A stretch of DNA of 64,000 nucleotides from Verticiella sediminum. Lineage in GTDB: Bacteria > Pseudomonadota > Gammaproteobacteria > Burkholderiales > Burkholderiaceae_B. How positions within the stretch are numbered: the first letter of the stretch is position 1; each line of letters begins with the position of its first letter. The notes under the pieces were generated by a model. It was not told where the DNA came from. It ran no database searches and worked only from the letters and a program-made list of their open reading frames with translations. Both the position numbers and the translations under genes were made by a program. The stretch spans positions 340,821-404,820 of the forward strand of contig NZ_VLTJ01000007.1 of assembly GCF_007558815.1 (NCBI RefSeq), in the 5' to 3' direction. This document shows positions 43,438 to 52,576 of the stretch, piece after piece.

Positions 43438-44358
43438 ATGAAAAAACTTCCGGATCTGGAAGCGTGGGCCATCTTCGCCAAGGTGGCGGAAAGTGGCTCC
43501 TTTGCCCGGGCTGCGGCCGAACTCTCGCTGTCGCAGGCAACGGTCTCGAAGGCCATCACGCGCCTGGAAGCGCGCATGAAGACCGTGCTGTTTCACCGCA
43601 CGTCCCGGCGCATGTCGCTGACGGCGAGCGGCTACGCCTCGCTGGAGCGCGCCTCCCGCATCCTGGAGGAAGGCGAGGCTGTCGAGGCCGAAGTCACCGA
43701 GCAGGCAACCAGCCTGCGGGGATTGATCCGGGTCTCGGCCCCGATGTCGTTCGGCATCGCCCGCCTGGCGCCGATCCTGCCGGGTTTCATGCAGGCACAC
43801 CCGGAGGTTGAACTGGACATGCGGTTCGACGACAAGCAGGTGGACCTGGTGGCCGAGCGGTTCGACCTGGCCCTGCGAATCGCCCATCTCGACGACTCCA
43901 GCCTGCTGGCCCGCCGCTTGTGCCGCGTGCGCATCCTGCTCGTCGGTTCGCCCGCCTACTTCGAGCGCCACGGGCGGCCGCGACACCCGAGCGATCTCGC
44001 CAACCACAAGGCGCTGCAGTATGCGTATTCGCGCAACGGGACGAGTTGGCGTTTTCGCCACAAGCGGCATGGCGAATTCAGCCAGGCCATGCTGGCGAGC
44101 TTGCATGTCAACAATGCCGAGGCGTTGACGCCTGCGTTGTTGACCGGGCTTGGCGTGGCCTTGCAGCCGGAGTTCCTGGCTTGGCAGGATCTGCAATCGG
44201 GGGCGCTGGAAACCGTCATGGACGATTGGGAAATCGAACCGATCGCGCTGCATGTCGTGACGCCACCTGGCCGTAGCCGGCCCGCGCGCGTTCAAGCGCT
44301 GATCGAATACCTGTCCGATCGGTTGGCCCAGGAGCCGTGGGCACACAGCGCTGAATGA
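43438..44358 (+). CDS. LysR-family transcriptional regulator
   Basis: 306 residues. Helix-turn-helix FAKVAESGSFARAAAELSLS and QATVSKAITRLEARM, then an effector domain of the DmlR/AaeR-like group (LRGLIRVSAPMSFGIARLAP, VDLVAERFDLALRIAHLDDS, ALLTGLGVALQPEFLAWQDL). Divergent from the pirin-YcaC-amidohydrolase genes, which it most likely controls. Confidence 0.92.
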   Translation: MKKLPDLEAWAIFAKVAESGSFARAAAELSLSQATVSKAITRLEARMKTVLFHRTSRRMSLTASGYASLERASRILEEGEAVEAEVTEQATSLRGLIRVSAPMSFGIARLAPILPGFMQAHPEVELDMRFDDKQVDLVAERFDLALRIAHLDDSSLLARRLCRVRILLVGSPAYFERHGRPRHPSDLANHKALQYAYSRNGTSWRFRHKRHGEFSQAMLASLHVNNAEALTPALLTGLGVALQPEFLAWQDLQSGALETVMDDWEIEPIALHVVTPPGRSRPARVQALIEYLSDRLAQEPWAHSAE

Positions 44359-44467
44359 AGGTTGCTGCCGGCCGAGTGCGGGGCTAGGGGGAGACGATGG
44401 ACCGGATCGGTCCTGCATGATCCACACCGGCAGACCTGGGCGCTGCGCATCGCATTTTGCGCTCGCC

Positions 44468-45712
44468 TCAACCCCCGCCCCGTGCGCGAATCACCTCTTC
44501 GACCAGAGCGGCCAGGCGCGCGTTGCCCGCCGGCGCGTCGTAGACGAGCACCGCCGCGGCGGCGCGCTCGCGGCACGCGGCGGCCGTCTGCGGGTCGCGC
44601 AGCGCCCGACGAATCGCTGCAGCGAGCGCGGCCGGGTCGTCCGGCGGCACGAGCAACCCGGCGCCGCCGTCGAGCAGGTCGCGCGGCCCGACCGGGCAGT
44701 CAGTGCTGATTGCCACGCAGCCCAGGGCCATCGCTTCGATCAGCACGTTGGGCTGTCCCTCGGCGCGGCTGGCCAGCACCAGCACCCGCGCGCGGGCGAT
44801 CCAGGGATAGGGCTGGGTCTGCAGGCCGGTGAAGCTCACGCGCTCAGCCAGGCCCAGCCGCGCGGCCAGTTCGCGCGCGCGCCCGAGGTCGGGCCCGTCG
44901 CCGACCAGCACCAGGTGCTCGCGCCAGCCGGGCTCGGCGCACAGATCGGCCCAGGCCTGTAGCAGCACGTCCTGGCCCTTGGTGGCCATGTCCAGGCGGG
45001 CGACGCAGACCACGTAATCCTCGCTCGGCAGCCCGGCGACGCCGGCCGCCCCGGCGGCGCGCATGGCGGAGAAATCGAAGACGTTGGGCAGCAGGGCCAG
45101 CCGCACGGTATCGCCGTACAGCGTCCGTGCCTGCGCGCACATGGTCGCGTTGAGGACGGCGACAGCGTCGTAGCGGGCGAGATCGCGGCCAACCCGTATC
45201 GCCTTGCTGCTGCGCGTGCGCCAGAAACCGAAGTGGCGTACGCCCACCATCGGAATCGGCAGCCGGCCGGCGACTTTGCGCAGCGTGAGGTCGAAATCCA
45301 CCAGCACATCGTAGCCCTGCACCAGATCGCGCAACCCGGCACGCACCCGCCACTGCGCCCAGGTGCTCATGGCCACGCCGAGCCCGGCCCGGCCGAGCAT
45401 GCCGAGCCGATGATCGCGCCGCCGCTGCATCAACGCCGAGACGCGACCGGCCGGCAGGAGCACGTGCGTGCGCACGTCGGGCGGCAGGCACGGACGATAG
45501 ATCTCCACGAACTCCCGGGTGGGCAGGGAGACGGCCAGGCCAACCTCGAACCGGCTGCGATCGATGGTGCGCAGCCAGCCCATCAGGGCATTCTCGATCC
45601 CGCCCACGCCGAACTGCCGGATGTGGAACAGCAGACGCCGACGCGGCGCGCCGGCCGTCGCCGCGGTGCCGGCCTCATCGCTGCGCCCGTCCGCGCCGCT
45701 GCCGCCGATCAA
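44468..45712 (-). CDS. Glycosyltransferase, family 4-like (LPS/polysaccharide)
   Basis: 414 residues. RRRLLFHIRQFGVGGIENAL opens the GT-B fold; the donor-site block is GDGPDLGRARELAARLGLAE, then FTGLQTQPYPWIARARVLVL and SRAEGQPNVLIEAMALGCVA. The start is TTG 45712, overlapping the deacetylase stop (TTGA) and preceded by AAGGTG. It probably adds a sugar to LPS core or a surface glycan at the inner-membrane cytoplasmic face. Last gene of a block running from dnaE. Confidence 0.88.
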   Translation of the reverse strand: MIGGSGADGRSDEAGTAATAGAPRRRLLFHIRQFGVGGIENALMGWLRTIDRSRFEVGLAVSLPTREFVEIYRPCLPPDVRTHVLLPAGRVSALMQRRRDHRLGMLGRAGLGVAMSTWAQWRVRAGLRDLVQGYDVLVDFDLTLRKVAGRLPIPMVGVRHFGFWRTRSSKAIRVGRDLARYDAVAVLNATMCAQARTLYGDTVRLALLPNVFDFSAMRAAGAAGVAGLPSEDYVVCVARLDMATKGQDVLLQAWADLCAEPGWREHLVLVGDGPDLGRARELAARLGLAERVSFTGLQTQPYPWIARARVLVLASRAEGQPNVLIEAMALGCVAISTDCPVGPRDLLDGGAGLLVPPDDPAALAAAIRRALRDPQTAAACRERAAAAVLVYDAPAGNARLAALVEEVIRARGGG

Positions 45713-46536
45713 TACCGCACCTTGTCGTACAGCGGCCCGAGCACGCGGTGCCGGGCCAGCCACAGCCGGCGGCGCAGCCAGGCCGCCGGCTCGTCCTTGG
45801 CGGTGATGCGCCGGATGTGGCGCGGATCGGCGCCGGGAACGTTCTGGCCCACCGGGTCGGTGGTATAGAGATGGGTATAGCCCTGGGCCGTGGCTTCGGC
45901 GACGTAGTCGTCGTCGAAATAACCCTGCGGCCAGCACAGGTGCGCACTGGCCGGGCCGAGCCGCCGCTGCAGGGATTCGCGGGCCAGTCCGATGTCCTCG
46001 GCGATGCCGGCGCGCTTGGTCGCGGCGTCCGGGCAGCACTGGTCCCAGCGCGTATGCGTGTGTGTGTGGCTGTGCACGTCGAAGGTCCCTGCCTCGCGCA
46101 TGGCCTCGACCTCGCTCCAGCGCAGCATCACCTCGTCGGCACGGCCAGCGGCCACCGCCGCCTCGCAGGCGCGATGGCCCGGCGTGTCGGGCAGCGTGCC
46201 GGCCGAGCCGGCACAGGCCCGGGGCGCTCCCTCGCCGAGCTGGCCGGTGATGACAAAGAGCACCGCGCGCATCCCATAGCGCTGCAACAGCGGATGCGCA
46301 TACACCCAGTTGTCCAGGAAACCATCGTCGAAGGTGAGGACGACGGATCTGTCGGGCACCGGCCGGCCCGCCAGGAAGCCGGCCAGGCCTTCGGCATCCA
46401 GGGTGGCGTAGCCCTCTTCGGCGAGCCACGCCAATTGGGATTCGAAACGCTCCGGCACCGTCGTCAGCATGTCGTTGCTGGGCGAGACGTGGTGATACAT
46501 CAACACCGGAACCGTGCGGAATGAGGCGACGCGCAT
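45709..46536 (-). CDS. Polysaccharide deacetylase (NodB homology)
   Basis: 275 residues. PVLMYHHVSPSNDMLTTVPE, then NodB motif 1 VVLTFDDGFLDNW (D70, D71), motif 2 DVHSHTHTH and motif 3 LCWPQGYFD. It removes acetyl groups from an N-acetylated sugar using a metal. There is no obvious signal peptide, so it may act on a lipid-linked or nucleotide sugar in the cytoplasm. It sits between the O-antigen ligase (7 bp) and the GT4 gene (4-nt overlap), so it belongs to LPS/glycan assembly. Confidence 0.9.
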   Translation of the reverse strand: MRVASFRTVPVLMYHHVSPSNDMLTTVPERFESQLAWLAEEGYATLDAEGLAGFLAGRPVPDRSVVLTFDDGFLDNWVYAHPLLQRYGMRAVLFVITGQLGEGAPRACAGSAGTLPDTPGHRACEAAVAAGRADEVMLRWSEVEAMREAGTFDVHSHTHTHTRWDQCCPDAATKRAGIAEDIGLARESLQRRLGPASAHLCWPQGYFDDDYVAEATAQGYTHLYTTDPVGQNVPGADPRHIRRITAKDEPAAWLRRRLWLARHRVLGPLYDKVRY

Positions 46537-46543
46537 GCAGAAC

Positions 46544-48004
46544 TCAGCAACGTGTAGGGACGGACTCTTTGCAGAGTGCGAGGAAAATGGCGATCATGCC
46601 GGCGTAGAACGCAGCGTTCATGGTAATGGCGAACATGGCTTCCGTCAGCCCGAATACGGCGAAGCAGACGACCACGGTGGCCCCCATGCAGGCCGCGGCC
46701 TGCTGAGGCGGCGCGCCGCGCCGGGCGACGCGCACGAAAATCGCCAGCGGCACCGCATACAGCGCGAACAAGGCGAGCAACCCAGGCAGCCCGAGCCCGG
46801 CCATGGCCCAGAGCACGTCGTTGTGCGAATGCGTAAATCTGGCGGCCGCCGCGTCCAGCTCCCCGGCGCTGGCACGCGCCTGAAAGCCCGCCCGCACGTT
46901 CTGCGGCCCGACGCCGGTCATGGGGCGGCTCGCAAACATCTCGAGCGAGGCCTCCCAGAACTGCAGCCGCAGGCCGACGGAACTGTCGGTATGTCGACCC
47001 TGCAGATAGTCGACAAGTTCCGTGGATGCCTGGGCGACGCGTTGCTGCACCATCGGGCTGCCCAGGTAGATGCCGCCGAGAAAAGCCAGGCTGGCCAGCG
47101 CACCGATCGTCTTGGCGCGCCAATGGCCGCGCCACAGCAACAGCAGCATCAGCGCGACGGCAGGCAAGGCAAGCCAGCCGCCGCGCGACTGCGACAGGAA
47201 CGATGCGTACACGCCGCAGAACCCGGCCGCCACCTTCAGCAGCGCCTCCAGCCTGGGCATCCGGCTCAGGCGCCAGCCCAGCGCCAGCCAGGCGCACAGG
47301 CCCATGAGCAGGGACAGGTTGCCGAACGTGATCGCCGTCGCGAACGGCGGCTCCGGACGGTCGTGGTGCGTGGCCGCCAGCAGCGCCAGCATGCCGGCCA
47401 TCGCGCCCGCGCACAGGCCCCATTGCACATGCCGCAGCCGCCCGTAGGGAATCTGCGCCAGCCACCAGGCCGCCGCGCCGGCGAATGCCAGGCGGGCCGG
47501 CGCGTCATAGGGGCGGTCGGCGAACTCGCCCAGGACGATCTGGTTCCAGAGAACCGCGATGAAGGGAGCGGCGCAGGCCAGGCTCAGCCAGCCGAAGTCC
47601 GCGCGAAAAGCCGGCCCGTCGACCCGGCCCGCGCCCCGCGTCGCCCACGCGCCTGCCAGCGTACTCAAGGCAATGAAGAAGTACGCAGCATTGGTATGGC
47701 CGCGCATGACCAGGGTGAGCGCGGGCAGCATCACCGCCGCCGCCCAGGCCACCCAGGCCGCCCCGTTCGCCACACAGGCGCGCGCGCCGCCGGACGGCGT
47801 GCCGAACGGCGGGACCGGCGCGCCGCCGCCCGGACAGGCTGCGGCGCGAGCCGGTCCGGGCGGTTGGGCGCGGAGATCCGACGAGCCTGCGCCCTCGCGG
47901 GCTGCGGCGCGAGCCGCTTCGGGCGGCCGGGCGCGGCGGTCGGACGAGCCTGCGCCCTCGCGGGCTGCGGCGCGAGCCGCTTCGGGCGGCCGGGCGCGGC
48001 TCAT
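46544..48004 (-). CDS. O-antigen ligase/polymerase (Wzy_C family) with repeat-derived N-terminus
   Basis: 486 residues from ATG 48004, or 409 from GTG 47773. From about residue 85 it is a polytopic membrane protein. The Wzy_C signature is LSQSRGGWLALP, MTGVGPQNVRAGF and THSHNDVLWAMAGLGLPGLL. It joins or polymerises glycan on undecaprenyl carriers at the periplasmic side. The first 60 residues are two identical 20-residue repeats (RPPEAARAAAREGAGSSD) and a decayed third, encoded by a 63-bp tandem repeat. They are Ala/Arg-rich and unlike the family, so the true start may be GTG 47773. Confidence 0.82.
   Translation of the reverse strand: MSRARPPEAARAAAREGAGSSDRRARPPEAARAAAREGAGSSDLRAQPPGPARAAACPGGGAPVPPFGTPSGGARACVANGAAWVAWAAAVMLPALTLVMRGHTNAAYFFIALSTLAGAWATRGAGRVDGPAFRADFGWLSLACAAPFIAVLWNQIVLGEFADRPYDAPARLAFAGAAAWWLAQIPYGRLRHVQWGLCAGAMAGMLALLAATHHDRPEPPFATAITFGNLSLLMGLCAWLALGWRLSRMPRLEALLKVAAGFCGVYASFLSQSRGGWLALPAVALMLLLLWRGHWRAKTIGALASLAFLGGIYLGSPMVQQRVAQASTELVDYLQGRHTDSSVGLRLQFWEASLEMFASRPMTGVGPQNVRAGFQARASAGELDAAAARFTHSHNDVLWAMAGLGLPGLLALFALYAVPLAIFVRVARRGAPPQQAAACMGATVVVCFAVFGLTEAMFAITMNAAFYAGMIAIFLALCKESVPTRC
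47831..48000. repeat. 63-bp tandem repeat at the 5' end of the O-antigen ligase gene
   Basis: ACGAGCCTGCGCCCTCGCGG begins identical units at 47881 and 47944 (period 63). A diverged third unit covers about 47831-47880. 63 is a multiple of three, so the frame stays open. The unit contains GGCCGCCCGAAG, also found in repeat R1. Confidence 0.8.
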
Positions 48005-48181
48005 ACCCCCCACCGTGGGAGCGTGCGTGTGGCCATGGGCGCTGGGATGGGCTGGGTGATGGCGCGATGATGCGCACAAGGTTCGGGCCGGCGCCATTGC
48101 GCTTGCGGACTAGATCCGTGTCGGGGGCGATGCTGAGGGTGCCGTCGGGAATGGGGATGCAGCATGTGGCAGCGTAGGGGG

Positions 48182-49018
48182 TCAGCGAGGGGGGGTTGCG
48201 CGCTCGCGCCGCGCCTCGTCGTTCAGGAACATCAGCTTGGCGTAGCGCGCGTAGCTGCCCATGGCGGTCACTGTGGCCAGGACGAAGCCATGACGGCCGT
48301 CGAGCAGGCCCAGCCGCAGGAAATACATGCGGATGAAGGTCCACACCCCATGTCCGACGGCGCCCGGCAGATTGGCGCGCTTGCCGCGCGCGTGCAGGAC
48401 CTGGGCGCTGTCGGTCGAGTACCGGTTGATCTTGGCGATGGCTTCGTCCAGATCGGCGTGCGTGTCGTGCAGCAGGTGCCAGCGCAAATGCCCCACGCTG
48501 CCCTCGGCAACGAGCTTCTCGTGCACCCGCGCGTCGGTGAAGCGGGCCTGGCCGCGGCGGAACAGGCGCAGCACCCGGTCGGGCCACCAGCCGCCATGCC
48601 GCATGTAGCGGCCGCAGAATTTCGACAGCCGCGGCATGTCGTACGCGACGTGCGCGGGCGCCGCCAGTACCTGGAGGATCTCTTGCGCGAGCTCGGGCGT
48701 GACGCACTCGTCCGCATCCAGCGACAGCACCCAGTCGCCGCTCGCCAGGGCGAGCACGCGGTTCTTCTGCGCACCGAAGCCTGGCCAGTCGGCCGAGCAT
48801 TCCACGCGCGCGCCATGCGCACGCGCGATGGCCAGCGTGTCGTCATCGCTGCCCGAATCGAGCACCACGCACTCGTCGGCGAAGTCGACCGAAGCCAGGC
48901 AGGCGGCCAGGTGGCGCCCGGCGTTGCGCGTGATGACGATCACGGACAGGCGGGGACGGCCGTTCACCGTGCCGCCCGACGCTTGCGCCGGCCGGCCCGC
49001 TTGGGGAGCAGCCGCCAT
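48182..49018 (-). CDS. Glycosyltransferase family 2 (WaaE/KdtX-like)
   Basis: 278 residues, GT-A fold. RLSVIVITRNAGRHLAACLA, CVVLDSGSDDDTLAIARAHG and the metal-binding LSLDADECVTPEL are clear, with GWWPDRVLRLFRRGQARFTD and VHEKLV typical of LPS inner-core beta-1,4-glucosyltransferases. ATG 49018 shares its base with the dnaE stop (TGATG), so it is translated from the dnaE transcript. From memory, a similar four-gene LPS-core block exists in Bordetella; order should be compared. Confidence 0.88.
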   Translation of the reverse strand: MAAAPQAGRPAQASGGTVNGRPRLSVIVITRNAGRHLAACLASVDFADECVVLDSGSDDDTLAIARAHGARVECSADWPGFGAQKNRVLALASGDWVLSLDADECVTPELAQEILQVLAAPAHVAYDMPRLSKFCGRYMRHGGWWPDRVLRLFRRGQARFTDARVHEKLVAEGSVGHLRWHLLHDTHADLDEAIAKINRYSTDSAQVLHARGKRANLPGAVGHGVWTFIRMYFLRLGLLDGRHGFVLATVTAMGSYARYAKLMFLNDEARRERATPPR

Positions 49019-52000
49019 CAGTACTCCAGCGATACGCCGGGCGCCCCGGCCCATTGCACGAGCTGCTCGATCAAGGTGTCCGGCACGCGTACGCGCCAAT
49101 CCACGCCCAGGCGCACGGTGCACGCCGCGGTGTCGCTGGCGTAGCAGACTTCCACCGGCGTGCCCGGCATGCCGTTCTCCGGCTCGGCCCGGTAGGGATT
49201 GAGCATCTCGCGCAGGCGCACCGCGTCGGCATTGCCGTTCAGCGCGATGCGCAGCGCCCGAGCCCGGCTCTCGCGCGCCATCTGCAGGTCATGCAGGGCC
49301 TCCGCGACGATGCGCATGCCGCCCGAATACTCGTCGTGCGAGACCTTGCCCTGCACGATGAGCAACTGGTCGGACTTGAGCTTGCCGCGGTTCATCTCGT
49401 AGAGCTCGTTGAACACCGAGATCTCGAGCTGGGCCGTGCCGTCGTCCAGCACGGCGAACACCATCTTGCCGCGCCGCGTCATCTGCACCCGCATGTCGGT
49501 GAGGATGCCCGCCATCCATTGCGGCTCGCGCGAGGGCTGCAGGCGCGCCAGCGGCGTCGGCGAGATCCGCCGCGCCTCGCCGGCGTAGGCGTCGAACAGG
49601 TGGCCGCTGAAGTAGAAGCCGAGCGCGGTCTTTTCCTGGGTGAGCTGGTCGCGCAGATCCCAGGGCGCGACCTGGGCCAGTTCGTGGTGCAGCGATTCGG
49701 CGAGGTCGCCGTCGCCGAACAGCGAGACCTGGCTGGCCGCGCGTTCGGCCTGCTCGGCCGCGTCGATGGCACTGCCCAGCGTGGCGAACAGCGCCGCGCG
49801 ATTCGGCTGCAGGGAGTCGAAGGCGCCCGCGCGAATCAGTGCTTCGATGGTGCGCCGGTTCACGATGTGGCGGTCGACGCGACGGCAGAAATCGAAAAGA
49901 TCGGTGTACGGGCCGCTGCGCCGCACGCGCAGGATCTCTTCCACCGCGGCCTGTCCGGTGCCCTTGACGGCGCCCAGGCCGTAGCGGATGGTGCGCGGCG
50001 GCCGGCCGCGCGCCGTATGCTCGTCCTGCACCGGCGCGAAGCGGTATTCGGATTCGTTGACGTCGGGCGGCAGCACCTTCACGCCGTTGGCCAGCGTGTC
50101 GTTCCAGAAGATCTGGACCTTGTCGGTGTCGTCCATGTCGGAAGACAGGGTGGCCGCCATGAACTCGGCCGGATGGTGCGCCTTCAGCCACGCGGTGTGG
50201 TAGGCGATCAGCGCGTAGGCCGCGGTGTGGCTCTTGTTGAAGCCGTATTCCGCGAACTTCTCCATGAGATCGAAGAGCGTGACCGCAAGCGCAGGGTCGT
50301 AGCCCTTCTCGAGCGCGCCCTTCTCGAAGATCTCGCGGTGCTTGGCCATTTCCTCGGGCTTTTTCTTGCCCATGGCCCGGCGCAGCATGTCGGCGCCGCC
50401 CAGCGTGTAGCCGCCGATGATCTGCGAGATCAGCATCACCTGCTCCTGGTACACGATCACGCCATACGTGCTCTTGAGTACCGGCTCCAGGTCGTCGTGG
50501 AAGTATTCCGCGCGCGCGCGGCCGTGCTTGCGGTTGACGAAGTCGTCCACCATGCCCGAACCGAGCGGGCCCGGACGGTACAGCGCCAGCACGGCGATGA
50601 TGTCTTCGAAGTTGCTGGGCTTGAGCTTTTTCAGGAGCTCCTTCATGCCGCGCGATTCGAGCTGGAACACGGAGGTGGTGTTGCCGTCGGACAGCAGCTT
50701 GTACGAAGCCGGGTCATCCAGCGCGAGCTTCATCAGGTCGAAGTCGGCGCGCTGCGGGTTGAACTCGCGCACGTAGCGCACCGCCCATTCCAGGATGGTG
50801 AGGTTGCGCAGCCCCAGGAAGTCGAACTTGACCAGGCCGACCGCCTCGACGTCGTCCTTGTCGTACTGCGATACCGCGCTCGACTGCTGGCCCGGCTGGC
50901 AGTACAGCGGGCAGAAGTCGGTGAGCTTGCCGGGGGCGATCAGCACGCCGCCGGCGTGCATCCCGACGTTGCGGGTCAGGCCCTCCAGCGGCTTGGCGAG
51001 ATCGATCAGCGCCTTCGCCTCTTCCTCCTGCTCGTAGCGCTCCCGGAAGGCCGGCTCCTCGGCCAGGGCGCGGTCGAGCGACCACGGATCGGCCGGGTTG
51101 TGCGGGATCAGCTTGGACAGCCCATCGCAGAACAGATAGGGCATGTCCAGCACGCGGCCCGCATCGCGCACGACGGCCTTGGCGCCCAGCGTGCCGAAGG
51201 TGGCGATCTGGCTCACCGCATCGCGGCCGTACTTCTCCTTGACGTACTCGATCACGCGATCGCGGTTGTCCTGGCAGAAGTCGATGTCGAAGTCGGGCAT
51301 GGACACCCGCTCCGGATTCAGGAAGCGCTCGAACAGCAAGTCGTAGCGGATCGGGTCGAGATCGGTAATGCCCAGGCTGAAGGCCACCAGGGAGCCCGCG
51401 CCCGAACCCCGGCCCGGCCCTACCGGCACGCCGTTGTTCTTGCCCCAGTTGATGAAGTCCGCAACGATCAGGAAGTAGCCCGGGAAACCCATCTTGATGA
51501 TGGTGTCGCACTCCAGGCGCAGACGGGCGTAGTAGGTTTCGTGGTTGGCCGCGCGCTCGGCCGGGTCGGGGAACAACTGCTCCATGCGCACCGCCAGGCC
51601 TTCCTCGGCGAGCTGGATCAGGTAGTCCGACAGCGGCATGCCGTCCGGCGTGGGAAAGTCGGGCAGGCGCGGCTTGCCCAGTTCCAGGGTGAGGTTGCAG
51701 CGACGCGCGATCTCGACCGTGTTGGCGAGCGCGGAAGGGACGTCCGCGAAGCGTTCGGCCATCTCCTGCGAGGACAGCAGGTACTGCTCCTCGGAGAATC
51801 GGCGCACCCGCTTGGGGTTGGCAAGCAGCTCGCCCTCGGCGATGCACACGCGCGCCTCGTGGGCGCGAAACTCGTCGCGCTCGATGAACTGCACCGGATG
51901 CGTGGCCACCACCGGCAACCCGGTGCGCTGGGCCACGGCCACCGCGCCGCGCACGTAGGTCTCGTCGCCCTCCATGCCGCTGCGCTGCAGCTCGATGTAG

Positions 52001-52494
52001 AACGCCCCGGGAAATATCGCGGCCCAGGTTTCGGCCGCGACGCAGGCGGCCGTCACGTTGCCCGCCGCGAGCGCCTGGCCGACATCGCCGGCACGCGCGC
52101 CGGACAGCGCGATCAGGCCTTCGGACAGCTCGACGAGCCATTCGCGGCGGATCTCGGCGCGGCCCCGCCGCTGGTTGGTCAGATAGGCGCGCGACAGCAG
52201 CTCGCACAGGTTCAGGTAGCCCTGGCGGTCCTTGACCAGGAGCAGCAGGCGGAACGCGGTATCGCCTTCGCCCTCGACCCAGACGTCGCAGCCGGCGATG
52301 GGCTTGACGCCCTTGCCGCGTGCCGCCTTGTAGAAACGGATGAGGCCGAAGAGATTGCCGAGATCGGTGACGGCGACGGCCGGCTGGCCATGCTCGACGA
52401 CGCGGCCCACCAGATCGGGGATGCGCACGATGCCGTCCACCACCGAGAACTCGGTGTGTACGCGCAGATGGACGAAAGCGGGTTGGGAGGACAT
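49018..52494 (-). CDS. dnaE: DNA polymerase III alpha subunit
   Basis: 1158 residues, DnaE1 type. PHP domain start FVHLRVHTEFSVVDGIVRIP; polymerase active-site PDFDIDFCQDNRDRVIEYVK and GPGRGSGAGSLVAFSLGITD; helix-hairpin-helix and OB domain near the end (GKMVFAVLDDGTAQLEISVF). It is the replicative polymerase. Its Shine-Dalgarno GGAGG lies 5 nt before the ATG and is part of repeat R1 copy C, where it can pair with CCTCC 20 nt upstream. Four LPS/glycan genes follow on the same strand. Confidence 0.97.
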   Translation of the reverse strand: MSSQPAFVHLRVHTEFSVVDGIVRIPDLVGRVVEHGQPAVAVTDLGNLFGLIRFYKAARGKGVKPIAGCDVWVEGEGDTAFRLLLLVKDRQGYLNLCELLSRAYLTNQRRGRAEIRREWLVELSEGLIALSGARAGDVGQALAAGNVTAACVAAETWAAIFPGAFYIELQRSGMEGDETYVRGAVAVAQRTGLPVVATHPVQFIERDEFRAHEARVCIAEGELLANPKRVRRFSEEQYLLSSQEMAERFADVPSALANTVEIARRCNLTLELGKPRLPDFPTPDGMPLSDYLIQLAEEGLAVRMEQLFPDPAERAANHETYYARLRLECDTIIKMGFPGYFLIVADFINWGKNNGVPVGPGRGSGAGSLVAFSLGITDLDPIRYDLLFERFLNPERVSMPDFDIDFCQDNRDRVIEYVKEKYGRDAVSQIATFGTLGAKAVVRDAGRVLDMPYLFCDGLSKLIPHNPADPWSLDRALAEEPAFRERYEQEEEAKALIDLAKPLEGLTRNVGMHAGGVLIAPGKLTDFCPLYCQPGQQSSAVSQYDKDDVEAVGLVKFDFLGLRNLTILEWAVRYVREFNPQRADFDLMKLALDDPASYKLLSDGNTTSVFQLESRGMKELLKKLKPSNFEDIIAVLALYRPGPLGSGMVDDFVNRKHGRARAEYFHDDLEPVLKSTYGVIVYQEQVMLISQIIGGYTLGGADMLRRAMGKKKPEEMAKHREIFEKGALEKGYDPALAVTLFDLMEKFAEYGFNKSHTAAYALIAYHTAWLKAHHPAEFMAATLSSDMDDTDKVQIFWNDTLANGVKVLPPDVNESEYRFAPVQDEHTARGRPPRTIRYGLGAVKGTGQAAVEEILRVRRSGPYTDLFDFCRRVDRHIVNRRTIEALIRAGAFDSLQPNRAALFATLGSAIDAAEQAERAASQVSLFGDGDLAESLHHELAQVAPWDLRDQLTQEKTALGFYFSGHLFDAYAGEARRISPTPLARLQPSREPQWMAGILTDMRVQMTRRGKMVFAVLDDGTAQLEISVFNELYEMNRGKLKSDQLLIVQGKVSHDEYSGGMRIVAEALHDLQMARESRARALRIALNGNADAVRLREMLNPYRAEPENGMPGTPVEVCYASDTAACTVRLGVDWRVRVPDTLIEQLVQWAGAPGVSLEY

Positions 52495-52495
52495 G

Positions 52496-52567
52496 TCAGC
52501 CTCCGCACGGCCGCCCGAAGGAGGCTGACGCCCCCCCGGGGGGCAGCGAACGCAGTGAGCGTGGGGG
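52496..52567 (-). repeat. Dispersed intergenic repeat R1, copy C (dnaE leader)
   Basis: 72 bp, the fullest copy, ending GCGGAGGCTGA right before the dnaE ATG. It is 75 bp out of phase with copy B, giving a direct tandem pair. It includes a C-run/G-run palindrome and the CAGCCTCC / GGAGGCTG hairpin. Confidence 0.88.
52497..52527 (-). promoter_or_regulatory. Hairpin that would sequester the dnaE ribosome binding site
   Basis: In the dnaE mRNA, CAGCCTCC (from 52527 down to 52520) can pair with GGAGGCTG (52504-52497): a perfect 8-bp stem with a 15-nt loop. The 3' arm contains the only Shine-Dalgarno sequence, 5 nt from the ATG. Base pairing is seen; an effect on translation is inferred. Confidence 0.5.
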
Positions 52568-52576
52568 CATTCCCTC

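Noticed and set aside
47831..48000. Possible CRISPR-like array
   Set aside because: The units abut with no unique spacers and keep a reading frame; it is a plain tandem repeat.
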